A stretch of 10,803 nucleotides of DNA, taken from contig JAFYQY010000060.1 of the NCBI GenBank assembly GCA_017559685.1, positions 1 to 10,803 on the forward strand, written 5' to 3'. Positions within the stretch are counted from its first letter, which is position 1, and each line of letters begins with the position of its first letter. The DNA is from Alistipes sp. (GTDB lineage Bacteria; Bacteroidota; Bacteroidia; Bacteroidales; Rikenellaceae). A program made the translations under genes and the position numbers. The notes beneath the pieces were generated by a model. The model was given only the letters and a program-made list of their open reading frames with translations. It made no database searches and had not been told where the DNA came from. This document shows, piece after piece, positions 1 through 6,450 of the stretch.

Positions 1-153
1 CATACCTCGGTGGTTGCCTATATTTTGGCAGATGATAGTTCGAATGGTATCTGTCTCTACGAGAGCTACCTTGCCCTCAAGAGTGTTATTCGCAACCGTC
101 CAGTCTTCTATTTCGACGGCTCACGCGAGTGGAATAGTGACCATCTAAAGTAG
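1..153 (+). CDS. C-terminal end of an unidentified protein (partial)
   Basis: Frame 1 is open from the window edge to a TAG at 151-153, giving 50 residues that begin HTSVVAYILADD and end SREWNSDHLK. The codons look like real coding sequence (a mix of charged and aromatic residues with no low complexity), and the stop lies 66 bp before the next likely start in the same direction, so the two may be co-transcribed. I do not recognise the family from this tail, which has no visible motif or membrane segment. The 5' part lies outside the window. Confidence 0.6.
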   Translation, partial: HTSVVAYILADDSSNGICLYESYLALKSVIRNRPVFYFDGSREWNSDHLK

Positions 154-219
154 GGTGGATATAGTGCAGTTGTGGGATTACTCAAAAAAAAGTATGATAC
201 AGAGCAAGTAAATATAGGT

Positions 220-2328
220 ATGAGATACATATACTCTATTTTCGCACTTTTTGCTGCTGTCGTACTCTCTGTTGCGTGTGACAAAGAGCCTCATATAGCC
301 ATTGAGTTTGATCCCTATTGCAACCTTACTCCTGAGTTTAGCCCAGATGCGGGCTCACTAAAGTATACGTTTACGGCCGATTGTGATTGGAGTGTCGTGT
401 GTGGCGACGAGTGGGTTAGTGTTGTGCCAGCTTCGGGCACTAAGTTAGATGGAGCCTTCACAATCTTTGTTGAGTCGCACGATGCTGGAGAGGAGCGAGT
501 GAGTCATATTCTCATAAAACTTGTCAATGGCAGTGCTGTAACTATCCCCGTTAAGCAGCGTATGCGTGAGCGTTTCGATGTGGAGCCTACAGAGGCATAC
601 GTTGTCGATTCCCGAGCAACAACACTCGAGATTGATGTCCAGACAAATATAGGATACTCGATAGATGTTCCAGTTGGTAAGTCGTGGATTAAGCTTCTGG
701 AGACTCGCTCGATGCGTGACGATAAGCTATGCTTTGAGATTGAGGAAAATACGACTGATATGTCGCGTGTTGCAGTAATTACGGCCCGTGACCTTCGCAA
801 CTGCGATGAGGTGATTCATACCTTTACCGTTGTGCAGTCAGCACCTGGTGATGCAACAAACGAGATTCTCTACAAGTCCAATGATGAGCCTCTTGTGCTA
901 AATGCCGTTGACGGCTTCGGCTCTGCATACGCCCTTCATCTTTACGATGGACGTTCGGGTCGTCTAATTTTTAACGATCAGGTTTTGTCAATCCCTGAAC
1001 GAGCATTTGCCGATAATAGCGATATCTCGAAGATTAAGCTTCCCGCAACTCTTCGAACCATTGAGGATGAGGCCTTTGAGAATTGCTCTCTTCTAGATGA
1101 GATTGATCTTCCATTGAGTCTTAGAAATATTGGCAGTAGAGCCTTTGCTCGCTGTTCGGGTATTGATACATTTCTCTTGCCTCATTCTATAAATAGTCTT
1201 GGTGGCTCTATATTTGAGGGGTGCTGTGCCGAGCTCGTTATTAATTGCAGTGTGCCACATCAACAGGGTCTGTTCGATGTTAATCACTGGTTGTATGGCT
1301 CAGAGTTTGAGTGTGTTACTGTAAATGGAGATCTTGGAAAGTATGCCTTTTATGGTTATGATCCTCTCGAGCTACTCCAGTTTAGCGGTGGTTGTAGAAT
1401 TGTTGGAGCTTCGGCATTTGAGGGTTGTGATGTTGAAAAGGTGATGGTCGATGATTTGGCTACCTGGTGCGGTATTGCGTTCAATAATGCCTCTGCTAAT
1501 CCGCTGCATAGGGGTGATAATCTCCTTGTTGTTGGCAATGCAGAGCTCACTCATCTCGACGTATCTGCAATCAAATCGATTGGTAGCTACGCATTCTATA
1601 ATTACGACAATCTCGATACTGTAACTATCTCTGACGATGTTACGAGTATTGGAGCAGAGGCCTTTGCTGAGTGTGGTCTTGAATATATGTACCTCGGTCG
1701 AGGTGTTAAATCTGTTGGTCGCGGAGCATTTGATGATTGCCATATTGATCAACTTGAAATCAATTTTAATACTCCAAACTTTGAGTATAACTCACACTCT
1801 AAAAGTCACTGGTTGTATGGTATCTCGGTAGAGGAGGTAATCTTTGGAGATGATGTAGTGTCGATTGGAAACTTTGCTCTCTCAGCTCTCGATGTCGAGA
1901 CTGTGATTATTGGCAATAGTGTCGCTCTGATAGGTAGTGGAGCCTTTGCTCATTGCGGTACTCTTTGCAATGTTACACTCGGTTGCTCTGTTAAGCAACT
2001 CTCGGAGCACGCATTCTATGAGTGTCCTGGGTTGGAGATGATTACTCTTCCTGAGTCGCTTGAGGTGGTTGATGCATATACTTTCAATGGCTGTTCGTCG
2101 CTTGCAACGGTTACGATACCCCAAGATGTTACAACCATCGGCAATTACTGTTTTGCGAACTGCTCGTCTCTCGAGACTATCTATCTAAGACCTATTATGC
2201 CGCCACGACTTGGTAATACATCTGCAATTCCCAATGGTGTTGAGATCTTTGTGCCATTGTCGAGTATTGCGGAGTATCGCGAAGCGGATGGTTGGATGCG
2301 TTTTTCCAATGTGATTCAGGGATATTAG
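220..2328 (+). CDS. BACON-domain, BspA-type leucine-rich-repeat surface lipoprotein
   Basis: 702 residues from the ATG at 220. The frame also opens at a GTG at 172, but the ATG puts a signal peptide exactly at the N-terminus. Residues 1-19 are hydrophobic and end in LSVAC, a lipobox-like site with Cys20 as the lipidated residue, followed by acidic and polar residues. Residues about 36-115 resemble a BACON domain (DWSV, WVSVVPASG, IPVKQ), and about 118-207 look like a second, more divergent one ending TFTVVQSA. Residues about 256-660 are BspA-type LRRs (LRR_5) with recurring LxxIGxxAFxxC units. These are interrupted by a WCGIAF...NPL insert at 417-429 and two HWLYG modules at 356-360 and 530-534. 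The C-terminus (VPLSSIAEYREADGW) is the usual end of this family. Such proteins are typically surface-exposed and bind glycans or host proteins; the ligand cannot be read from the sequence. No separate promoter is evident, so it may be read through from the gene before it. Confidence 0.88.
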   Translation: MRYIYSIFALFAAVVLSVACDKEPHIAIEFDPYCNLTPEFSPDAGSLKYTFTADCDWSVVCGDEWVSVVPASGTKLDGAFTIFVESHDAGEERVSHILIKLVNGSAVTIPVKQRMRERFDVEPTEAYVVDSRATTLEIDVQTNIGYSIDVPVGKSWIKLLETRSMRDDKLCFEIEENTTDMSRVAVITARDLRNCDEVIHTFTVVQSAPGDATNEILYKSNDEPLVLNAVDGFGSAYALHLYDGRSGRLIFNDQVLSIPERAFADNSDISKIKLPATLRTIEDEAFENCSLLDEIDLPLSLRNIGSRAFARCSGIDTFLLPHSINSLGGSIFEGCCAELVINCSVPHQQGLFDVNHWLYGSEFECVTVNGDLGKYAFYGYDPLELLQFSGGCRIVGASAFEGCDVEKVMVDDLATWCGIAFNNASANPLHRGDNLLVVGNAELTHLDVSAIKSIGSYAFYNYDNLDTVTISDDVTSIGAEAFAECGLEYMYLGRGVKSVGRGAFDDCHIDQLEINFNTPNFEYNSHSKSHWLYGISVEEVIFGDDVVSIGNFALSALDVETVIIGNSVALIGSGAFAHCGTLCNVTLGCSVKQLSEHAFYECPGLEMITLPESLEVVDAYTFNGCSSLATVTIPQDVTTIGNYCFANCSSLETIYLRPIMPPRLGNTSAIPNGVEIFVPLSSIAEYREADGWMRFSNVIQGY

Positions 2329-2337
2329 AATATAAAT

Positions 2338-2368
2338 AATGGGGTTGTCACTGTTTGACAACCCTATT
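2338..2368 (+). terminator. Hairpin terminator after the BspA-type gene
   Basis: GGGTTGTCA at 2342-2350 pairs perfectly with TGACAACCC at 2356-2364 around a 5-nt loop. With one G-U pair the stem extends to 13 bp (2338-2368). It starts 9 nt after the stop codon. The downstream tract (TATTGTGGTTT) is only weakly U-rich, so termination efficiency is uncertain, but position and stem strength fit a terminator. Confidence 0.7.
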
Positions 2369-2441
2369 GTGGTTTAAGGAGGGTTCTGTGAATTAACCAT
2401 TTGTTAATCAGTAAATTATCCTTCACTAAAAAACGCTGAAA

Positions 2442-2477
2442 TTTGCCCAAAAATCAGAAAAAGTTTTATTAAATTTG
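2442..2477 (+). promoter_or_regulatory. Candidate promoter before the decayed gene pair
   Basis: TAAATTTG at 2470-2477 matches the Bacteroidetes -7 box TAnnTTTG exactly. The only upstream TTTG (2442-2445) is 24 nt away, longer than the usual 19-21, so the -33 element is doubtful. It precedes the pseudogene remnants by about 50 bp and may be a relic of their original promoter. Between the terminator and this site (2369-2441) I see nothing else. Confidence 0.4.
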
Positions 2478-2526
2478 TGAAAGCAAAATCACATTAGCGG
2501 TAGCCTTAAAGAGTTTCTGACTACTC

Positions 2527-2760
2527 GTTAATGGTAAATTGAATTTATAGAACCTCCCTGGACCTAATGGCAATAGTATATTTATGCACACAACTGGTGC
2601 AATGGATGTAACCGCACAAAGCTTATGCTCTGCTCCCAATACCAAGAAGAAGGGTAAGATGTGGGTATTTGCACATATTAAAAACAAACAGATATTGTGG
2701 ATTCCCGTGAAAAATCCATACTATTGTTGGGGTACTCCCCGTGCCGTAAGAGACAAATAA
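2527..2760 (+). pseudogene. 3' remnant of a FISUMP-like secreted-protein gene
   Basis: The frame ending at TAA 2758-2760 reads VNGKLNL, a stop (TAG 2548-2550), then NLPGPNGNSIFMHTTG and on to PRAVRDK. It aligns in the same order with the intact gene at 4561-5118, where INGKKVWGSRVTGQNGNSIF ends in VRAVRDK, so this is the last third of a paralogue. The signal peptide and the WRTPTYMEW region are missing, and an in-frame stop lies near the 5' edge. Downstream codons stay open for 69 residues; an ATG at 2584 could in principle make a 58-residue product, but it would have no signal peptide. GNGNSIF-type motifs are characteristic of FISUMP (Fibrobacter succinogenes major paralogous) domains. Like its intact paralogue, it is followed within 10-11 nt by a copy of the second secreted-protein gene. 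Confidence 0.72.
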
Positions 2761-2770
2761 TTTGCGACGT

Positions 2771-2959
2771 ATGAAAAAGATAATTTTAAGCCTACTATTA
2801 TGTCTAATAGCACACTCGCTATATGCTCAGGACATCATCACGTTTACAGATGGAAAGAGTGTAAAGGCTAAGGTGCTGGAGATCACGCAAACCGAGATTA
2901 AATACAAGAGATTCAGCCCATCCGTTTTTTTTATGCCAAGCATTGCAGCTAACTCCTAA
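2771..2959 (+). pseudogene. 5' fragment of a paralogue of the 359-aa secreted protein
   Basis: From the ATG at 2771, the first 49 codons match codons 1-49 of the gene at 5130-6209. By my count there are 17 nucleotide differences in 147, changing only 4 amino acids (K2R, S7I, A14S, T26R). The copy keeps a complete signal peptide (to YAQ, residue 20) and the DGKSVKAKVLEITQTEIKYK segment. Similarity stops abruptly after TTCAGC at 2917; the next 13 codons are unrelated (PSVFFMPSIAANS) and end at TAA 2957-2959. The intact paralogue is 359 residues, so about 86% of the protein is absent. It could still be secreted as a 62-residue peptide. I call it a pseudogene because the break is sharp and the neighbouring gene copy is also broken. 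Confidence 0.78.
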
Positions 2960-3001
2960 TTGGAGTTTATATGAGATAATATGCTTCCCCCCCCCATTCA
3001 C

Positions 3002-3041
3002 ACCCATCAAAACCCATTTAAACCTATCCTAACCCATTAAA
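3002..3041. repeat. Four imperfect 10-bp tandem repeats
   Basis: Consecutive 10-mers read ACCCATCAAA, ACCCATTTAA, ACCTATCCTA and ACCCATTAAA, with constant spacing and a shared ACCcAT core. They follow a run of nine C at 2987-2995. The array lies between the broken secreted-protein gene and the terminator at 3047. No function is evident. Confidence 0.6.
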
Positions 3042-3046
3042 AATAG

Positions 3047-3080
3047 TGCTACTCACCGATGTGAGCAGCATATTATTTTT
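3047..3080 (+). terminator. Hairpin terminator downstream of the decayed gene pair
   Basis: TGCTACTCAC (3047-3056) pairs with GTGAGCAGCA (3061-3070) around a 4-nt loop. The only interruption is one A-C mismatch. TATTATTTTT follows immediately at 3071-3080. Stem, short loop and U-rich tail are classic for an intrinsic terminator on the + strand. It separates the decayed pair from the next transcription unit. Confidence 0.8.
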
Positions 3081-3100
3081 GCACAATGTCCCCAAGAGTG

Positions 3101-3131
3101 TTGTTCGTTTAAGAAATTATTTTTAAATTTG
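3101..3131 (+). promoter_or_regulatory. Promoter of the YD-repeat/FISUMP operon
   Basis: TAAATTTG at 3124-3131 is an exact match to the Bacteroidetes -7 box TAnnTTTG. TTGT at 3101-3104 sits 19 nt upstream, at the right distance for the -33 element. Transcription would start near 3137-3140, giving an unusually long 5' leader of nearly 290 nt before the ATG at 3427. A second -7-like box, TATTTTTG (3074-3081), overlaps the tail of the terminator and lacks a -33 partner. Confidence 0.6.
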
Positions 3132-3132
3132 T

Positions 3133-3426
3133 AGTGCTGTTCTCAGGAATAGCAGACATACTGAAAGTGTTTTCGCAGTCCTGAATAGAAAATGTGGAAG
3201 TTTTCAAAAGAGAGGATGACGAACAGCACTCATTTCTTGTATAGCTATGTGTGGCTATGCACTTTTGTGCGTACACCCCATACTATCCAAGTGTGGGGCA
3301 TTGTATCGTTTATTCTCTTAAGGTCTTTCCACAACCTTCTATTCAATAAACGGAAATCGACTCCACACTTTCTTTTTTTACAAACTCGTCCTACTGGAGT
3401 TGTCGGACACCTTACACACTACCATT
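3133..3426 (+). promoter_or_regulatory. Long structured 5' leader, candidate cis-regulatory RNA
   Basis: Several base-paired segments are visible in this gene-poor stretch. AGTGCTGTTC (3133-3142) pairs perfectly with GAACAGCACT (3221-3230) and closes a domain. Inside it, TCAGGA (3143-3148) pairs with TCCTGA (3179-3184). TATGCAC (3256-3262) pairs with GTGCGTA (3267-3273) around a UUUU loop. CCCCATAC (3276-3283) pairs with GTGTGGGG (3291-3298). The right arm of that last hairpin can instead pair, as AAGTGTGG (3289-3296), with CCACACTT (3363-3370), just before a T7 run at 3373-3379. GAAAGTGT (3163-3170) competes for ACACTTTC (3365-3372). A leader with mutually exclusive pairings beside a U tract could act as an attenuator or riboswitch-like element. 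I do not recognise a named Rfam family. An overlapping open frame exists at 3192-3533 but looks non-coding. Confidence 0.5.
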
Positions 3427-4542
3427 ATGAAGAAGCTTTTACTTCTAACTCTATGCCTTATTGCATTTATAGGCATCGTATCAGCACAACAAACTCAGAA
3501 AGAGGCGGCACCCAACAGATATGGCTGGAATGAAATATTCTGCTGGGGGTCGACATATACCGATGATTTATATGGAGATGTTCAATACATAAAAATCAAA
3601 GGTGAATATGATGAAGACTATAGAGCAAATGAGGTTGAATATTATGAGTTTAACGACAAAGGCGATGTTGTATATATGGAATCTTTCTTTGAAAATGATA
3701 GAGGCAAGATGAGATTTAATGCTATTCGACAATTCGAATACAACGATAGCGGCAAGATAGTGAAGGTCAAATCAAAAGACCGTCGATTTTCCAAGTTTTG
3801 GGGTCGTGATCTTGGCACATTTGAGTACAATGATAAAAATGAACTGATATGCGAGTACGTAGATTGGGAAAGTGGAGAAGATGAATATAAATACCGTTAC
3901 TTATACGATAATAACGGCAATAAGATATTGCAAAGCAAGTTTGACAATAAGAATAATTTAACCGAATCAACAATTTATACCTATGATTCCAACAACAATT
4001 TGGTCAGCGAATGCAATTTTGATGGAAATCATAATTTAGTATCTCGCTATGACTATATATACGAATATGACGATAGAGGCAATATAATTAAAGAGTTAAC
4101 TCAAGCATATACGAATCTTGAACATAAGGTAACATACGATAAAAAGGGTAATCAAATTCTAACACCAACTTGCAAAGTTGAGAATAAGACAATTACTGAA
4201 TATACAATCTACTCGTATGATGAAAACAATAATCTCTCAGAGAGCAAAAGGTACGTTAACGACATTATAAGAGATCATCTTATATACTACACTGATGGCA
4301 GTAAAACTCCAAAAGAGCAAAATCATTATGACAAAAGTGGGAAGTTGGTTTCCACTCTCAAATATAATACGAGAGGCGATGTAGTAGAATCAAAATATAC
4401 TTACAACATGTCCATTAAATATGAATATGAGTATGAGTATGACTCACATAATAATATTGTTAAATATACTTCATACTTTTATAGCAACAATGCGGAATCT
4501 CCTGAAGTATCGTATGTAGAATACGAAATTACCTATCGCTAA
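3427..4542 (+). CDS. Secreted YD-repeat (RHS-like) protein
   Basis: 371 residues from the ATG at 3427. An upstream start at 3400 in the same frame would bury the signal peptide, so I reject it. Residues 1-20 form a signal peptide ending in VSA before QQ. The rest is a series of degenerate YD-type units: YNDSGKIVKV (105-114), YNDKNELICEY (134-144), YDNNGNKILQS (160-170), YDSNNNLVSE (186-195), YDDRGNIIKE (214-223), YDKKGNQIL (237-245), YDENNNLSES (264-273), YDKSGKLVST (301-310) and YDSHNNIVKY (338-347). Such units form extended beta-sheet shells or wraps in RHS/YD proteins. The protein is far shorter than RHS toxins and has no recognisable C-terminal toxin or protease domain, so it is probably a stand-alone secreted repeat protein. 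It is first in an operon, 18 nt before the FISUMP-like gene. It is distinctly AT-rich compared with the housekeeping genes at the right end of the window. Its role and ligand are unknown. Confidence 0.85.
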   Translation: MKKLLLLTLCLIAFIGIVSAQQTQKEAAPNRYGWNEIFCWGSTYTDDLYGDVQYIKIKGEYDEDYRANEVEYYEFNDKGDVVYMESFFENDRGKMRFNAIRQFEYNDSGKIVKVKSKDRRFSKFWGRDLGTFEYNDKNELICEYVDWESGEDEYKYRYLYDNNGNKILQSKFDNKNNLTESTIYTYDSNNNLVSECNFDGNHNLVSRYDYIYEYDDRGNIIKELTQAYTNLEHKVTYDKKGNQILTPTCKVENKTITEYTIYSYDENNNLSESKRYVNDIIRDHLIYYTDGSKTPKEQNHYDKSGKLVSTLKYNTRGDVVESKYTYNMSIKYEYEYEYDSHNNIVKYTSYFYSNNAESPEVSYVEYEITYR

Positions 4543-4560
4543 TCTTAATATAGCACAACG

Positions 4561-5118
4561 ATGAAGAAGATTTTATTTTTATTGCTTGCTGCAACACTAT
4601 CGCTATCAGCAAAAGCACAGGAGTATGTCGACTTAGGCCTAAGTGTTTATTGGGCGACATATGATGTAGGTGCCACATCTCCTTATGAACATGGCACAAC
4701 ATTCGTACCGGGCACTACTACCCAAGCACCGCTAAGAGTAAAATATGGTGTATATAAGATAGATAGACAGGAGGATTTTTCGGGAAACGCTGAATACGAT
4801 GCGGCGACGGCAACCTGGGGACAAGGGTGGAGAACTCCCACTTATATGGAATGGTGTGAACTGATGGGCTGTACTTGGACAGCAGAAAAAATAAAAATAA
4901 ATGGCAAAAAAGTATGGGGAAGTAGAGTTACAGGTCAAAATGGCAATAGCATATTTATACCAGTAACATTTTGGGGCTATAGCTGTTCGACCCCTACTGA
5001 TCGTGGTTTGTGGATATTTTCCCACAACGGTGCTGTGGCTCATGGGCTATTCGCAACAGACAAACCCTCACACTCATATAAAAACATCGTAACTGTTCGT
5101 GCCGTAAGAGATAAATAA
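4561..5118 (+). CDS. Secreted FISUMP-like protein
   Basis: 185 residues with a clear signal peptide (1-20, ending SAKAQ). EYVDLGLSVYWATYDVGA (21-38) followed by WGQGWRTPTYMEWCELMG (86-103), CTW (104-106) and VTGQNGNSIFIP (123-134) are hallmarks of the FISUMP/DUF1566-like family of secreted Bacteroidota proteins. These include WATxNVGA-, WRxPTxxEW- and GxNGNSIFLP-type motifs. The final VTVRAVRDK corresponds to the usual SVRPV-type ending. The protein is short for the family, carrying a single unit. The biochemical function of these domains is not established; many are surface or adhesion-associated. The gene is second in an operon, 18 nt after the YD-repeat gene and 11 nt before the next gene. 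A decayed 3' copy lies at 2527-2760. Confidence 0.82.
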   Translation: MKKILFLLLAATLSLSAKAQEYVDLGLSVYWATYDVGATSPYEHGTTFVPGTTTQAPLRVKYGVYKIDRQEDFSGNAEYDAATATWGQGWRTPTYMEWCELMGCTWTAEKIKINGKKVWGSRVTGQNGNSIFIPVTFWGYSCSTPTDRGLWIFSHNGAVAHGLFATDKPSHSYKNIVTVRAVRDK

Positions 5119-5129
5119 TAGATAACGAT

Positions 5130-6209
5130 ATGAGAAAGATAATTTTAATCCTTTTGTTGTGCCTAATCTCGCACTCGCTATATGCTCAAGATATCATCAC
5201 GTTTAGAGATGGAAAGAGCGTAAAGGCTAAGGTGCTTGAAATCACACAAACCGAGATTAAATACAAGAGATTCAGCAACCTTGACGGCCCTCTTTATACT
5301 ATTAACAAGAACACTGTAACACAGATTCAGTACAAGGGAGGCGACATTGAGGAGTTCTCGAACGAGCCAGTGGCCAGCAGCTCTACAAGCAGCAGCAGTG
5401 TTGCAAGTGACCCAAATGCACCACAGCTCATAGAAGTTGAGCCCGACGAGAGAAATGGTGAGATGATCCGTCAATCGAGATATGGATCAAATGGTCGTGG
5501 TGATATGGTTCCTAAACGCCAGCCACGTTTCGGACGAACCAACTTTGCTGTTGTCAAACTGGTATTTACCGAATCGTCAGTAGTATCAACTAATGAGATA
5601 GAGGTGATATATAATGGAGCAAACATTGCTCTTAAAAATAAAACCGACAAGGTTATTTATGTCGATTTAGGAAACAGCTTCTCGACTGATAAATTTGCGA
5701 CCCGATGCTACTACGATCCATCGAAAGTTGTATCGATCAACGATGGTAAAACATCTGGAGCAAGCCTAAATTTAGGTGCTGTAGCGGGATTATTTGGTCT
5801 TGGAGGCACCGTTGTGGGAAGATTAGCAAGTGGAGTCAATGTTGGTAGTGCAAAAACTGGTGGCACAACAACCACTTATTCAACCCAACAATATGTTATG
5901 GTACCTCCTGGAGGCAGGGGCTATATCTCAAAATGGGAAAAGGTTAATGGCGAGACAGTACGAGAGGGCGAGAGTTTCGAGCTAGCCATCAAGAGTGTGG
6001 GTATTCAACCAAATAACTTGAAGGTTTTTAGCGAAACAAACTCTCCGTGCAAAAGAGACTATTATATCACCTACTCCACAGATCCAGAATTCAAGACATA
6101 TTCAGTCGTTAGGTTCTCCGTTTATATTCATCAAATTGTTGGAGCGCATCCCGATCTCATTGATATTCCTGAAGGCATTTGCGCTGTTAAGGAATACATT
6201 GCTGGATAA
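5130..6209 (+). CDS. Conserved secreted protein of unknown function (359 aa)
   Basis: Signal peptide at 1-20 (LISHSLYAQ). The mature N-terminus DIITFRDGKSVKAKVLEI through INKNTVTQIQYKGG (about 21-71) is a small beta-rich module common at the start of exported Bacteroidota proteins (DxIxxxDGxxxKAKVxEI followed by EIKYKxFxNLxGPxYT). A Ser-rich linker follows (81-93), then a larger region: IEVIYNGANIALKNKTDKVIYVDLGNSFS-like beta-sandwich sequence (about 157-185), and a Gly/Ala/Val-rich segment (210-240) with one possible membrane-associated stretch around GAVAGLFGLGGTVVG. After a TTTTYSTQQYVMVPPGG turn, the C-terminal domain extends to 359. I know this architecture only as a recurrent hypothetical protein and assign no function. 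It is the last gene of the operon, 11 nt after the FISUMP-like gene. The truncated copy at 2771 shares codons 1-49. Confidence 0.8.
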   Translation: MRKIILILLLCLISHSLYAQDIITFRDGKSVKAKVLEITQTEIKYKRFSNLDGPLYTINKNTVTQIQYKGGDIEEFSNEPVASSSTSSSSVASDPNAPQLIEVEPDERNGEMIRQSRYGSNGRGDMVPKRQPRFGRTNFAVVKLVFTESSVVSTNEIEVIYNGANIALKNKTDKVIYVDLGNSFSTDKFATRCYYDPSKVVSINDGKTSGASLNLGAVAGLFGLGGTVVGRLASGVNVGSAKTGGTTTTYSTQQYVMVPPGGRGYISKWEKVNGETVREGESFELAIKSVGIQPNNLKVFSETNSPCKRDYYITYSTDPEFKTYSVVRFSVYIHQIVGAHPDLIDIPEGICAVKEYIAG

Positions 6210-6262
6210 TAATTCATCATTACTACAAACCTACTAAAATAAATATGGGCTGCTAACGTTTT

Positions 6263-6308
6263 TGCATTACCCCCAAAAGTTTATACAAAAACTTTTGGGG
6301 GTAATGCA
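6263..6308. repeat. Perfect 20-bp inverted repeat
   Basis: The left arm at 6263-6282 (TGCATTACCCCCAAAAGTTT) is matched exactly by its reverse complement at 6289-6308, with a 6-nt spacer. It lies 54 bp after the stop of the operon's last gene and is probably a transcription terminator or processing hairpin. However, neither side continues into a T tract (CACATTCCTGGG on one side), so it is not a textbook intrinsic terminator. A dispersed repeat element is an alternative. Confidence 0.75.
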
Positions 6309-6353
6309 CATTCCTGGGTTGCTCAATTGTGGGCATCCTACGATTTTATTAGC

Positions 6354-6431
6354 GTGCGAGAATGGATACGATTGGCTTGTTGAGAATTGTGACGTGTATT
6401 ATTAGAGAGTAGAATTGTATCCAAGTGCGAG
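6354..6431. mobile_element. Possible 64-bp MITE-like insertion with 7-bp direct repeats
   Basis: GTGCGAG occurs at 6354-6360 and again at 6425-6431. Between them, TGGATACGATT (6363-6373) is an inverted match to AATTGTATCCA (6413-6423), 11 bp with one G-U/mismatch position. The inverted repeats begin 2 nt and 1 nt inside the direct repeats, as expected for terminal inverted repeats with a target-site duplication. There is no coding capacity. It could equally be an RNA hairpin whose flanks match by chance. Confidence 0.35.
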
Positions 6432-6450
6432 CATTGCAATATATAAACGA

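Noticed and set aside
504..800. Minus-strand open frame opposite the BspA-type gene
   Set aside because: It lies fully inside a strongly supported gene, has no motif, and shows Ser/Arg-rich composition typical of an antisense shadow.
3002..3041. 10-bp repeats as a CRISPR array
   Set aside because: Units are contiguous, only 10 bp long and without spacers; no cas genes are nearby.
3074..3081. TATTTTTG as a promoter -7 box
   Set aside because: It is part of the U-rich tail of the terminator at 3047-3080 and has no -33 element; the box at 3124-3131 is better placed.
3133..3426. Leader as SRP RNA, tmRNA or RNase P RNA
   Set aside because: The conserved signatures of these RNAs (the SRP GGAAG/AGCAGCC loop, the tmRNA 3' tRNA-like end, the P RNA GAGGAAAGTC core) are not visible.
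3427..4542. YD-repeat gene as an RHS polymorphic toxin
   Set aside because: Only 371 residues, no core-domain DPxG cleavage motif, no distinct C-terminal toxin domain and no immunity-like gene after it.
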